The notes under the pieces: generated by a model
Database searches by the model: none
What the model was told of the DNA's origin: nothing
Seen by the model: only the letters and a program-made list of their open reading frames with translations
Assembly (NCBI RefSeq): GCF_000429305.1
Contig: NZ_KE386882.1
Coordinates: forward strand, 1 to 64,000
Origin: Desulfovibrio inopinatus DSM 10711
GTDB taxonomy: Bacteria; Desulfobacterota; Desulfovibrionia; Desulfovibrionales; Desulfovibrionaceae
Reading direction: 5' to 3'
DNA length: 64,000 bases
In this document: positions 46,413 through 55,646 of the stretch, in pieces
Layout of the letters: the number at the start of each line of letters is the position of its first letter
Numbering within the stretch: the stretch's first letter is position 1
Program-made: the position numbers and the translations under genes

Positions 46413-49331
46413 ATGAACAAAACAGATAAAAAGCATTATAAAATATTCATTTCATCACCCAATGACGTCAAAGATGAACGCATGCGGGCTGTACGCGTTA
46501 TTGAGAAGATCCAAACCGAATTGGGTGAACGCATTCGCCTTGAACCCATCATCTGGGAAGAGCATTATTATACTGCAGACAAAGATTTTCAGGCCCAAAT
46601 TGACCGACCAAGCCTTTGCGATATGGTGGTCTGCATCCTGTGGAGCCGCCTCGGTTCCCCCCTGCCGGAACAGTACTGGAAAGACGGGAAATCCAAGACG
46701 GGCACCGAATGGGAATTCGAGGATGCTATGGCTTCCGCCAAAGAACGCCACATTCCCCACATCCTCATGTACCGCAAAGACGCCGCAATGACATGCCCGC
46801 CCCAAAACCTGAAAACAGCAGATACGGATTTTCAATGTGTCGAAACATTCTGGAAACAATGGTTTTGCAATGAGCAAGGCCTCTCTATCGCCGCTTCTCA
46901 GAAATTCCAGAGTACAGACGATTTCGAAAAACAATTCGAAGCTCATTTCCGAGAATGGTTGAGCGAACAGACCGAAGAGGTGGTGTGGTCGATAGAACAG
47001 AAGGGTTCACCCTTTCGTGGGCTGGAAGCATTTGACGTCGAACATGCTCCGGTCTTTTTCGGGCGAAGCCGAGTCATTCGAGAAACACGCGCCCGACTCA
47101 TAACAAGCACATTCCGTGGTTGTGGATTTCTCCTCATCACCGGCATGAGCGGCTCAGGCAAATCATCGTTGTTGCGGGCAGGTCTAGGGCTTTGCCTCAC
47201 GCGACCGGGGGCGTTTCCCAATGTGGACGCGTGGCGACAGGTGACGATTCGTCCGGGCAGCGGCGACAATCCCCTTGCCACCCTAGCCGAAGCCTTTTTC
47301 GAGACATCTGCCCTTCCCGAACTCGCTGACGGCGATTGTCCAACCAGAGAAGAGATGTTGCAAGCGTGGAGAGAAGCACCGAGTCAGGCGTTACGCCCCG
47401 TCGGAGCGGCCATAAGCCGCGTGACAAAACACATTGCCGAGAACGACGGCTATGACCGCAATGTGCATCTGCGTTGCCTTGTCCTTATCGATCAACTGGA
47501 AGAACTCTTCGCATTCTCCAAAGAGCAACAACATGACTTCGCCACAGTAATTGATGCATTGGCCCGTGGTGATCGATGTGTCGTTGTCGCAACGTTGCGA
47601 AGCGATATGTATACGGAACTCAAAACGATTCCTCAGCTGTGGACACTCAAGGACGACGGAGGACAATACACGCTGTCTCCTCCCGGTCCGGCGGAAATTC
47701 GAGATATCATCCTCAAACCCGCCCAAGCAGCCGGATTGGAATTCGAAGAGAACCCGGACACAGGGGAACATCTCGCCGAGCGATTGGAACGAGCCGCCGG
47801 CAGTCCCGGCGCGTTACCTCTGCTCCAGTTCACATTGGACCAACTGTTTGAACAACGTGATACAGAGAAAGGACTGTTGCGATTCGCAGACTATGACGCC
47901 ATGGGAGGCCTGGAAGGTGCCATTGGCACCCATGCCGATGCTATTTTCTCAAATCTTGAGGAAGAACAACACGCCGCGCTTCCGACTGTTATCCTCAAAC
48001 TCGTCACCGTACGTCCGGAGAACCCCGAAATAGTACTCTCCCGCCCCGTGTCAAAAGATGCATTTACCACGTTGCCGGAAGCCCTCCCCCTGATTGACGC
48101 CTTTGTCGCCCCTGAAGCTCGACTCTTCGTTGTTGATGGCCACGGCGAAAGCAGCACCGTGCGTGTTGCGCACGACGCGCTGTTGAGTCATTGGGAAAAA
48201 GCAAAAACCATTATTGAAGAAGCAAAACCGGCACTACAATATCGTGCACGCTTAAGCCAGGAAGCAACGGCCTGGGCAATAGAAGTGCAGAAAAGCGAAA
48301 AACCGCGACCAGATCTGCTTATAACCAGTACATTGTTTCTGACTGAAGCAAGAAAACTATTTAAACAACATAAGCTTGAGCTTTCCTCACAAGATCAAAA
48401 ATTTCTCAAGCTGTCATTAAAACGAACGCGCCGCGCAACACGACTTCGTCAATTCGCCATTGCCGGGCTTATAGGACTGACGGGCCTGACCGGCTGGATG
48501 TACGTAAGAGCAGATACCCAGCGTGCCCGGGCAGAACGCCAGAAAGAATTTGCCCTCAGTGCCGTCAATCGACTCACATTCGATATCCCGGAAAAACTGA
48601 GCACGATTCCCGGTATGCTGCATATTTCCCGACAAATATTTGAAGACAATATCGCCATGCTGGATCGCATCATGGCTGAAGAGCCAAAAACACCCAGCGT
48701 AACACATCAACGAATTGCCAACATAGTACAAACAGGAAACATGTGGGTTACTCTAGGAAATATAGAGAAGGCACGTACTGCTTATAATTCTGCATCGCGC
48801 ACAGCCCAAAACCTGGCCGACAGCGATCCGGGCAATGCACAATGGCAGCGCGACCTCTCCGTCAGTTATGAAAGAATCGGCGACCTCCTCGCAACCACCG
48901 GAGACACGGACGGTGCGCGACAACAATACGAGAAAAGTCAGCAAATCTTTCAACGCCTGGCCGACAGCGATCCGGGCAATGCACAAGGGCAGCGCGACCT
49001 CTCCGTCAGTTACAACAAGATCGGCGACCTCCTCGCAACCACCGGAGACACCGACGGTGCGAAAAAGGCGTATGAACAAGACTTGAGCATTACCCAACGC
49101 CTGGCCGACAGCGATCCGGGCAATGCACAATGGCAGCGCGACCTTATGGTGAGCTATTACAAACTTTCTCGGCTTGATTTTGCTCTGCATCAACACGATA
49201 AGGCGTTAGCCTTGTTGAAAAAAGGACTCGCGATTATGGAGCCATTGGTCCAGCGCGATCCGAAGAATGCAGTGTGGCAGAATGATGTCCAGGTGCTTCG
49301 TCGAGAAATCGAGGCATTACAGCAGGAGTAA
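46413..49331 (+). CDS. DUF4062-STAND NTPase with transmembrane segment and TPR repeats (defence-like)
   Basis: 972 residues. Residues ~8-105 are a DUF4062 domain (YKIFISSPNDVKDER), a TIR/SEFIR-like fold used as an effector or sensor. About 205-640 is an nSTAND1-type NTPase: GSPFRGLEAFDVEHAPVFFGR, Walker A GMSGSGKSS near 244-252, Walker B RCLVLIDQLEELF near 355-367, SPGALPLLQFTLDQL, and VRVAHDALLSHW. A membrane segment is at ~679-698 (AIAGLIGLTGLTGWMYV). The C-terminus has TPR-like repeats, three of them 48 residues long. This architecture is common in STAND anti-phage (Avs-like) proteins. The upstream 200 bp are AT-rich and there is no operon partner. The start at 46413 gives a clean DUF4062 edge but has only a weak ribosome-binding site. 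Confidence 0.85.
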   Translation: MNKTDKKHYKIFISSPNDVKDERMRAVRVIEKIQTELGERIRLEPIIWEEHYYTADKDFQAQIDRPSLCDMVVCILWSRLGSPLPEQYWKDGKSKTGTEWEFEDAMASAKERHIPHILMYRKDAAMTCPPQNLKTADTDFQCVETFWKQWFCNEQGLSIAASQKFQSTDDFEKQFEAHFREWLSEQTEEVVWSIEQKGSPFRGLEAFDVEHAPVFFGRSRVIRETRARLITSTFRGCGFLLITGMSGSGKSSLLRAGLGLCLTRPGAFPNVDAWRQVTIRPGSGDNPLATLAEAFFETSALPELADGDCPTREEMLQAWREAPSQALRPVGAAISRVTKHIAENDGYDRNVHLRCLVLIDQLEELFAFSKEQQHDFATVIDALARGDRCVVVATLRSDMYTELKTIPQLWTLKDDGGQYTLSPPGPAEIRDIILKPAQAAGLEFEENPDTGEHLAERLERAAGSPGALPLLQFTLDQLFEQRDTEKGLLRFADYDAMGGLEGAIGTHADAIFSNLEEEQHAALPTVILKLVTVRPENPEIVLSRPVSKDAFTTLPEALPLIDAFVAPEARLFVVDGHGESSTVRVAHDALLSHWEKAKTIIEEAKPALQYRARLSQEATAWAIEVQKSEKPRPDLLITSTLFLTEARKLFKQHKLELSSQDQKFLKLSLKRTRRATRLRQFAIAGLIGLTGLTGWMYVRADTQRARAERQKEFALSAVNRLTFDIPEKLSTIPGMLHISRQIFEDNIAMLDRIMAEEPKTPSVTHQRIANIVQTGNMWVTLGNIEKARTAYNSASRTAQNLADSDPGNAQWQRDLSVSYERIGDLLATTGDTDGARQQYEKSQQIFQRLADSDPGNAQGQRDLSVSYNKIGDLLATTGDTDGAKKAYEQDLSITQRLADSDPGNAQWQRDLMVSYYKLSRLDFALHQHDKALALLKKGLAIMEPLVQRDPKNAVWQNDVQVLRREIEALQQE
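48813..49244 (+). repeat. 144-bp tandem repeats within the STAND gene
   Basis: Units begin at 48813, 48957 and 49101, exactly 144 bp (48 codons) apart. The first ~90 bp (CTGGCCGACAGCGATCCGGG... to ...CAACCACCGGAGAC) are almost identical in copies 1 and 2; copy 3 diverges after ~50 bp. They encode LADSDPGNAQWQRDL-type TPR units. Confidence 0.9.
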
Positions 49332-49344
49332 CCGTTGGTTACCT

Positions 49345-49515
49345 GTTGCTCACCGTATTCCTATACCTCAACGCCGCCTTCACAAATGCCGGTGCCCAAT
49401 GCGGCGCCCCCAAAGCATGAATATGCGTATAGGCGGCAAAGGTATTGTTGACGACCAAGCCGCCTGTTGTCCGAGCATGTCGTTTCCGCAGGACATCTGC
49501 AGTCAGAAAACACAA
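49345..49515 (-). pseudogene. fragment B: duplicated 3' end of the dsrN/cbiA gene
   Basis: Minus-strand remnant ending at a stop near 49339. It encodes GLVVNNTFAAYTHIHALGAP and HWAPAFVKAA, the C-terminus of the amidase at 52574. The stretch 49373-49462 matches 52605-52694 with a single base difference, and weaker similarity continues to about 49515 (TCCGAGCATGTCGTTTCCGC versus CCCGAGCATACCGTTACCGC). The rest of the gene is absent, so this is a partial duplication, not a gene. Confidence 0.9.
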
Positions 49516-49561
49516 CATCTTCGCCCGCTTCAACCAAGCCTCCCAGCCCAGGTGAATACCT

Positions 49562-51814
49562 TTAGATTTTTTCGATACGCTCAAAAAAAGCTTGAGATTT
49601 TTTCGACCTTGGTGACGTCACCGCAGACCAGGCTTCCAAGAATTCCGGTTTCATGGCAAGCTCAGTGGTTCCCCGCAAATGTGGATACAACGCAAAGGCC
49701 CAGGCATCGCGATCAGGAATCACATTTGAGAGATACCGTTCAGCGTTCCCTGTAAAAATAATATCTGGACGAATCAGGGAGACCATTTCAGGATGAAGAA
49801 AGCGTGTGCGGAGACATATGATACGGGTAAAAACGGCTCCCATGTGTCTCAACATCAATCGAAAAAATGAATCGCCGAAGAGAAGCACTGTTTTATGAAT
49901 CGGCGCATCAGGGCTCAATATTATATCAATCATCCCTTCATTAAACCCCCCACCGCTAATAAAATACCGATTTCTCCAATCAGGCTCAAGTTGAAGTACT
50001 TCCTGGTAGCGCATTGGCACCAATTTCCGTCCCAAATCACCTGGGCGGCGCACAGGCTTCACAATACATTTTGCTATGCGCTCATATGCTTGTGGAACGT
50101 CAAAGCCTAACTTTTCAACCATAAGTCGCAATACTGTCAGTGAACCTGCATCTGTCAAATGCGTGTCAAGCGGATAGAAAGGAGACTGAGAACTCCTTTT
50201 AAGTTCTTCAACAGGATAAAGAATATGAGGCCCAAAAGCCGGGTCCACTTCTTTCAAATATTCTTCGCCCAGGCATTGAACGACCTTAAACGGGTATGCT
50301 TCAGTCAAGATCGATTGCTTGTCCGGAAAAATGACATGCAAATAATCGATATTTAACGATTTCGAGAGCGTAACACGTTCAGCGATATTCTGAGCGAAAT
50401 TATTCAAGGATTGACGAGTTGGAACCCGTTCCCCTGAAGCATATTGTTGGACTGCATGTCCACCTCCAATCAAAAACGCAATACCTTCTCCTGTCACAAG
50501 AGCGTCACCCGAAATAGAGTAATCGAGTTGTTTGGGAAACGGTGTTCGGGGAACTTGCTGAGATGCCATCTGTTCGAGGAGATAGCGCAACCCTCCCCAA
50601 TTCGGCATTCCGGCTGTTCCTAATTCAACAAAACGCTCAAAGACCTTCAAACGAATCACATTCTTTGATTCCGGTAAAGACGGGGAAAGACGAGGAAAGT
50701 TCGGCGTCCCACGACGAGATTCAATAATGAGTGCTGCTGCACTTTCCCAATCAATGCAAGGAACATCAGCCCAAACATCTTCGTCCGTATTGAATGCTTT
50801 CGCGAGAGCCGAAGAAAGATCTTTTCCTCCTGCCGATACAACCACGACGGCACAGGCCGATACGTCGAACTCTGCACAAATATCAGAAGCCGTCTTGTGT
50901 CCCGGAGCACGATCAAGGGGTGCCAACACTAACCCCGCGTCGGCGAGCTTTTTAAAGCCTGTCGCGCCCAAATAACGCACCAACGTGTCGAGCCAAACAG
51001 AACGACCAGTAAGAACGATTTTGCATCCTGCGCTCTCCACCATCTGCTTGGCCAAATTGCAGAGATCTCTTTCAACTTCTCGCACCGCACTTCGATAGGC
51101 TTCCATCGGAGAGTAGCCTTTACAAAGCACTCCATTCAAAAAAATATAGCCAATCTGTGATGGATGAGAGCTTGAATCTATAAAAAGCCTGATGACATCA
51201 TGCATTCTCTGAGACAACAAAGGGGATACGTCGACGATATCGAGTTCTGGAAGAGCTTTGGCTATTTCAGAATAATTGAAGGTCGGATGATGATATTTTC
51301 CTTGTTTAAGATGTTTCCCCGCAAGACGATCCTGTACCTCTCGCCCGAAGAGACACCAAAAAAGGTAGGTTGCGCGTCCCCCGAAATGTCGATGCCAATA
51401 TTCAAGACCGAGCAATCCACGCTTCAACATGTACTGGTCGTAGTCTGGAGTCATGGCTTTACGTTCGATAGCAACGAAACCATCAGCCAGCACGCCATCA
51501 TCTTGTTCAGCACAGAGGCATATACCATTTCCAAACCGGAAATCACCGACCAACACGGCAATCCGCCCCTCATCATCAGGAATCGACTCTGCCTCATTAA
51601 ACAATCTTTTCGACCAAATAGGCAATCCTCCTCGTCCAAAAAGATGGTCCGGAGGGAGATCGCATTGCACTATATCACTTTCTATATATTTATTCCAACG
51701 AACGACATGAGACGATCCTAAAATCCAAGAAACTTTCTCGGTTGTGCAGCGTGTCAATTCCAACTGTTTCCTCTCTTCTGAAACGTGTAGAGCGTTTACT
51801 CCACAGTGTAACAA
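49562..51814 (-). CDS. double-SGNH protein (AlgX/AlgJ-like C-terminal domain)
   Basis: 750 residues with no signal peptide or membrane segment. The C-terminal ~330 residues resemble the AlgX/AlgJ SGNH hydrolase fold of polysaccharide O-acetylation proteins: GEGIAFLIGGGHAVQQYASG, NIDYLHVIFPDKQSIL, PLDTHLTDAGS (Asp-His pair) and VLLFGDSFFRLML (GDSF nucleophile). The N-terminal ~230 residues have a second SGNH-like set: WILGSSHVVRW and DSSSHPSQIGYIFLN (Asp/His pair). The middle (~240-390) has a Rossmann-like SAGCKIVLTGRSVWLDTLV segment. Likely a cytoplasmic enzyme acting on a glycan or acyl donor; substrate unknown. Bracketed by remnants of the neighbouring dsrN/cbiA gene and so probably acquired. 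Confidence 0.65.
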   Translation of the reverse strand: MLHCGVNALHVSEERKQLELTRCTTEKVSWILGSSHVVRWNKYIESDIVQCDLPPDHLFGRGGLPIWSKRLFNEAESIPDDEGRIAVLVGDFRFGNGICLCAEQDDGVLADGFVAIERKAMTPDYDQYMLKRGLLGLEYWHRHFGGRATYLFWCLFGREVQDRLAGKHLKQGKYHHPTFNYSEIAKALPELDIVDVSPLLSQRMHDVIRLFIDSSSHPSQIGYIFLNGVLCKGYSPMEAYRSAVREVERDLCNLAKQMVESAGCKIVLTGRSVWLDTLVRYLGATGFKKLADAGLVLAPLDRAPGHKTASDICAEFDVSACAVVVVSAGGKDLSSALAKAFNTDEDVWADVPCIDWESAAALIIESRRGTPNFPRLSPSLPESKNVIRLKVFERFVELGTAGMPNWGGLRYLLEQMASQQVPRTPFPKQLDYSISGDALVTGEGIAFLIGGGHAVQQYASGERVPTRQSLNNFAQNIAERVTLSKSLNIDYLHVIFPDKQSILTEAYPFKVVQCLGEEYLKEVDPAFGPHILYPVEELKRSSQSPFYPLDTHLTDAGSLTVLRLMVEKLGFDVPQAYERIAKCIVKPVRRPGDLGRKLVPMRYQEVLQLEPDWRNRYFISGGGFNEGMIDIILSPDAPIHKTVLLFGDSFFRLMLRHMGAVFTRIICLRTRFLHPEMVSLIRPDIIFTGNAERYLSNVIPDRDAWAFALYPHLRGTTELAMKPEFLEAWSAVTSPRSKKSQAFFERIEKI

Positions 51815-52573
51815 AAAATGAAAGGTGCCTCTGCCTGTACGACATGTCTTGTTGTACAGACGAAGGATTCAGCACCCTTAACTCAGGCTTTCACAAGATG
51901 TAGTATATATTTCGAGATATGCTTCACTACGTTCTATGAATTTTATACAAGTTGTCTGACGAGCGCAATGAAGCCTTGACCGCTTATATATTAGACGTCA
52001 CCTGGAGTCGACGTAATAAAATATAAGCCTCCTCGCGAAGGAGACCCAGGGTCAAAGATACCGGCCAGAAGCAAAGAGCCTTGGTTGGTAATGAGCTCCA
52101 TCAAAGATACATACCCACCACACTCGGTCTCAAAAAGCCAATCAATGCCGAAGAGACCTCGAGCATAGTGACAGGCGGTAACGTTTTTCTGATTATTCAT
52201 GACGGTAACATACGCACTGTAGTACTACTGCCATGCGATTGGCAAGTTCTTGGAGATTAACGTTTTGCCGTGGTTACAGCAAACAGGAAAACAGTGTGAG
52301 AAAACCAACGGAACAAACGCCATTGATGCCGTACAAGACATTGCGTCTTCCCAATTTATAACTGTGATGTGCGAACACCATGCTCGACACGAGGAAGCAA
52401 CGAAGAAATGATATCATCGGCAAGCACAGGGAGGTAAGGGGAAGAATGAATAGATATTATTCAGATATTTCAATATACTGAAAGAGATTCAAGCAAAAAC
52501 ACAACCGAAAAATGTACGTAATATTTCCGCTCGTTATCGATATCGCTGTCACGTTCATCAGGAAATATCTTCG
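51815..52573. other. 760-bp decayed intergenic segment
   Basis: Contains remnant A of dsrN/cbiA (separate entry) and the promoter region of the SGNH gene. The remainder (about 52200-52573) shows no supported gene, RNA or strong hairpin. Confidence 0.6.
52030..52140 (-). pseudogene. fragment A: remnant of the dsrN/cbiA glutaminase region
   Basis: Minus strand codes for FETECGGYVSLMELITNQG and LLAGIFD, which line up with YAECGGFMYLCRELVTHEG and MAGVFD of the intact amidase. At DNA level CAAAGATACAT, CCACACTCGG and GCCGGCCA are shared in the same order with about 52885-52975. It is much more diverged than fragment B. The nucleophile Cys is kept, but no long frame surrounds it. Confidence 0.75.
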
Positions 52574-53971
52574 TCACTCGCTCTTTATCCTTCTATACGC
52601 AAAAGCCGCCTTCACAAATGCCGGTGCCCAATGCGGTGCCCCCAAAGCATGAATATGCGTATAGGCGGCAAAGGTATTGTTGACGACCAAGCCGTCATGT
52701 TGCCCGAGCATACCGTTACCGCGGGACATATGCAGACAGAAGGTGAGATTCCCGGGATCGAGGACGCAACGGGAATAATGAAATTCGTGACCATTGAGAA
52801 TGGTGCCGACGGGGTGAAAGGGATTGTCGGTAATAACGGTCGCTTGGTTGTAGCCAAGCCCTTGAGGACGTTCGCATAGCGTTGTGGCGAGATCGAAAAC
52901 GCCGGCCATAGGGAACGTGCCCTCATGGGTCACAAGCTCGCGACAAAGATACATGAAGCCGCCACACTCGGCATAAATGGGCAAACCGGCTGCGGACAAG
53001 TCGCGAATACGATGACGGACAGCGACATTCTCGGCCAACGCCCGCGCATGAGTTTCGGGAAAACCACCGCCAAGATACAGACCATCAATATCGGGCCAAG
53101 GTGTATCGTCGAGAAGGGATACAGAAACAATCTCCGCACCAGCACGACGGAGCGCTTCAAAATTCTCCGGATAATAGAACCAAAATGCGGCGTCCCGAAC
53201 AACGCCGATCACAGGCTTCCTCGTAGTTTTTACCTGATCTCCCCACAATGGCGTACCATCGGTATGCAACGGGGCAGCCATTTGCGCGAGTGATACGACT
53301 GCATCCACATCGACATGATCGGCAATCACCGTAGCGATTCGCTCAAGGATAGCCTCACACCCGCCATGTTCTCGATTCGACACCAAACCCATGTGCCGTT
53401 CAGGAATGGGGTTCGGTGAATGTTTGGGAAGCATCCCAAGCACTGGCACATCGGTGTAGGTCTCTATGGTTTCCCGCAAAATAGCCCGATGACGATTGCC
53501 GGCCGTGCGGTTGAGAATCACCCCGCCGAGCCGCAAACCGGGCTCGAAGTGGGCACATCCCTGCACAACAGCCGCCGCAGTACGTGTCATTTTGGTCGCA
53601 TCAAGGACAAGAATAACGGGAGTATCGAGCTGCCGAGCCAGTTCTGCCGTGGAACAAGAACCGCTCACGTCTTTGCCGTCAAACAGCCCACGATTCCCCT
53701 CTATTATCGCAATATCGGCCCCCGTTGCCGAGGATTGAAACAAACCAGGCAGCAGGTCTTTCGGGATAATGATAGGATCGAGATTCACCGCATCGTCGCC
53801 GGCAGCCAATCCAAGCCAGGCAGCGTCGATGTAGTCCGGCCCTTTTTTGAAGGCCTTCACCCGCAGACCGCAGTTGCGCAAGGCTCGCGTCAATCCAAGA
53901 GAGACAATAGTCTTCCCCGACCCGCCCGACAGGCCGGCCAAAATGAGACGTGGAATTGGAGGTGTATTCAA
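52574..53971 (-). CDS. dsrN: siroheme amidase / cobyrinate a,c-diamide synthase-like (DsrN/CbiA)
   Basis: 465 residues, normal CbiA/CobB length. N-terminal ATP-dependent synthetase domain: AGLSGGSGKT (P-loop near 14-22), AFKKGPDYIDAAWL, IIEGNRGLFDG. C-terminal class I glutaminase domain: GLYLGGGFPETHA, IYAECGGFMYL (nucleophile Cys), NGHEFHYS, NNTFAAYTHIHALG (catalytic His region). Amidates carboxyl groups using glutamine and ATP. The placement directly after dsrABD, as in other sulfate reducers, supports the DsrN role known from Allochromatium work (siroheme to siroamide for the sulfite reductase) over cobalamin synthesis; the fold alone cannot separate them. Confidence 0.88.
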   Translation of the reverse strand: MNTPPIPRLILAGLSGGSGKTIVSLGLTRALRNCGLRVKAFKKGPDYIDAAWLGLAAGDDAVNLDPIIIPKDLLPGLFQSSATGADIAIIEGNRGLFDGKDVSGSCSTAELARQLDTPVILVLDATKMTRTAAAVVQGCAHFEPGLRLGGVILNRTAGNRHRAILRETIETYTDVPVLGMLPKHSPNPIPERHMGLVSNREHGGCEAILERIATVIADHVDVDAVVSLAQMAAPLHTDGTPLWGDQVKTTRKPVIGVVRDAAFWFYYPENFEALRRAGAEIVSVSLLDDTPWPDIDGLYLGGGFPETHARALAENVAVRHRIRDLSAAGLPIYAECGGFMYLCRELVTHEGTFPMAGVFDLATTLCERPQGLGYNQATVITDNPFHPVGTILNGHEFHYSRCVLDPGNLTFCLHMSRGNGMLGQHDGLVVNNTFAAYTHIHALGAPHWAPAFVKAAFAYRRIKSE

Positions 53972-54085
53972 GTCGTCTTCGCGGATGTTTTATCGTTGCT
54001 GGGGCAAAGGGAAGTGACCGGATACGTCATTGCAATGAAAAGATCAACCAGACGGAGGACAGTAAAAAGGCCTCCGGCGAGCCTG

Positions 54086-54109
54086 AGAAAAAGAAAGACC
54101 GAGTCTTTC
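54086..54109 (-). terminator. terminator after dsrD
   Basis: GAAAGAC (54093-54099) pairs with GTCTTTC (54103-54109); on the minus strand it is followed by TTTTTCTC. It ends the dsrABD transcript before dsrN, which would need readthrough or its own promoter. Confidence 0.75.
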
Positions 54110-54171
54110 CTTCTCCACGGGTCGCCGAAGGCGTCACAACAGGCACATCTTAGGGGGATGGCCGAAAAAAA

Positions 54172-54414
54172 CTATTCGCCTTCTTCAGTGGCGTGCTGTT
54201 TGCCCGCACCCTTCAGACCGATCATCGTGGTGGAACCACTGGACCAGTACTCGAGAATGTCTTCGGCAACCATTTTGTTGACCAACTTGGAAACATGCAT
54301 TTTCTTCATGTCGGGCACCATGGCGTAGAAATCTTTCAAGTAGAACTTGGATTTGGTACCGGATTTCTTCTTGAGTTCTTCAACGATATGATCGCGTACA
54401 GCTTGTTCGTCCAT
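54172..54414 (-). CDS. dsrD: DsrD, activator of dissimilatory sulfite reductase
   Basis: 80 residues, the normal DsrD length. Winged-helix-like small protein: VRDHIVEELKKKSGTKSKFY, LKDFYAMVPDMKKM and LEYWSSGSTTMIGLKGAGKQ are the conserved segments. DsrD is reported to stimulate DsrAB activity rather than to bind DNA. Lies 69 bp after dsrB with a strong hairpin between them; a GGGGG-type ribosome-binding site precedes the ATG. Confidence 0.95.
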   Translation of the reverse strand: MDEQAVRDHIVEELKKKSGTKSKFYLKDFYAMVPDMKKMHVSKLVNKMVAEDILEYWSSGSTTMIGLKGAGKQHATEEGE

Positions 54415-54443
54415 GGGTTCCCCCTTATGGGGTTGAAGTTAAA

Positions 54444-54469
54444 CCGAACGCGGCCTAAGCCGCGTTCGG
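54444..54469 (-). terminator. intercistronic hairpin between dsrB and dsrD
   Basis: Perfect 11-bp stem CCGAACGCGGC / GCCGCGTTCGG with a 4-nt loop, 14 bp past the dsrB stop. It is followed by GTTTAAC on the minus strand, too weak a T-run for full termination; more likely it stabilises the dsrAB message or lowers dsrD output. Confidence 0.7.
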
Positions 54470-54482
54470 ATATAAGACAAAC

Positions 54483-55631
54483 TTAGAACTTGAAGTTCGT
54501 GGTCTGACGCCAGGTAAAGTAGGCGGGATCACGGAAGTCATCGATGAGATGGTGGGTGAACTCAAGTTCGCATTTTTCGAAGAAGCGTTCCCAACCAATG
54601 CGTTCGGCCCAGTCACCCAAGCGTTCGTACTTCTTGGCTTCGGCGGCGTAGGTTTCAACGATTTTACGCGTAACTTTGGCCAGTGTGGGCCAGCGGGGCG
54701 GTTCGTTGGGGATAAACGCAACGGCAACCTTGGAAAATTTGGGGTTGCTGATACGGTTGGAGACTTTACCACCAACCATGAGGACGATACCGTCACCTTC
54801 CTGGTCAGCCAGGGGCAACGAGGGGCACATGGTGTAGCAGTTACCGCAGTACATGCAGCGGTCGTTGTTGACAGCAATGGTTTTCACCGTTTTGCCATCG
54901 GGCAGTTCCATCTTGGAGGGCTTCAGAGCACCGGTGGGGCAGGAAGCAATGGCCAAGGGAATTTCGCACAGGTTGTCCAAGTAGGCGTTGTCAACCATGG
55001 GCGGCTTGCGGTGGTAACCAACGACAGCCAAGTCGGAACAGTGGCAGGCGCCGCACATGTTCAAGCAGCAGGCAACAGCGATACGCAGGATGGCGGGCAT
55101 TTTCATAGAGGTGAACTCTTCGAAGAGTTCGTCCATGATGACTTTCACGGTACCAGAAGCGTCTGTAGCCGGGGTGTGGCAGTGAACCCAACCCTGGGTG
55201 TGGACGATGTTGGAGATGGAGGCACCGGTGCCACCGACGGGGAACATATGTGATCCGCCGGGGAAGGTCTTGGCATTGAGAGTTTCTTTCAGCTTTTTGG
55301 CGTCTTCAAGGCTCTCAACCATGAATTCAACGTTATTCCGAGTGGTCCAGCGCAGGTGGCCGCCGCAGTATTCTTTGGCGATGGCGCAGGCTTCACGGAT
55401 GTAAGACGTGGTAACGAGGCGAGCGGTACCGGCACGGACGGTGTACACTTCGTCGCCGGATTCGGCCTTGTGCATCAGAACGCCAGGCTCAATGATCTCA
55501 TGATAGAGCCATTTACCGAAGTTCTTTTTGATGACGGGAGGCAGAAATTCCTCGTAGTTTCTGGGACCGATATCCGAAATACGGTCCGACATCGGCTTAT
55601 CAGGATTGTATCCGGAAGATACGAATGCCAT
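54483..55631 (-). CDS. dsrB: dissimilatory sulfite reductase, beta subunit
   Basis: 382 residues. With DsrA it forms the alpha2beta2 enzyme that reduces sulfite in the cytoplasm, the last step of sulfate respiration. Siroheme/[4Fe-4S] site: [15 protein letters not shown] near 188-202, and an inserted ferredoxin domain with [12 protein letters not shown] near 268-279. Sulfite-binding basic residues sit in [15 protein letters not shown] and [11 protein letters not shown]. Starts 15 bp after dsrA. Codon usage is GC3-rich like dsrA, as expected for a highly expressed enzyme. Confidence 0.98.
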   Translation of the reverse strand: MAFVSSGYNPDKPMSDRISDIGPRNYEEFLPPVIKKNFGKWLYHEIIEPGVLMHKAESGDEVYTVRAGTARLVTTSYIREACAIAKEYCGGHLRWTTRNNVEFMVESLEDAKKLKETLNAKTFPGGSHMFPVGGTGASISNIVHTQGWVHCHTPATDASGTVKVIMDELFEEFTSMKMPAILRIAVACCLNMCGACHCSDLAVVGYHRKPPMVDNAYLDNLCEIPLAIASCPTGALKPSKMELPDGKTVKTIAVNNDRCMYCGNCYTMCPSLPLADQEGDGIVLMVGGKVSNRISNPKFSKVAVAFIPNEPPRWPTLAKVTRKIVETYAAEAKKYERLGDWAERIGWERFFEKCELEFTHHLIDDFRDPAYFTWRQTTNFKF

Positions 55632-55646
55632 TTTTTCTCCCCCCTC

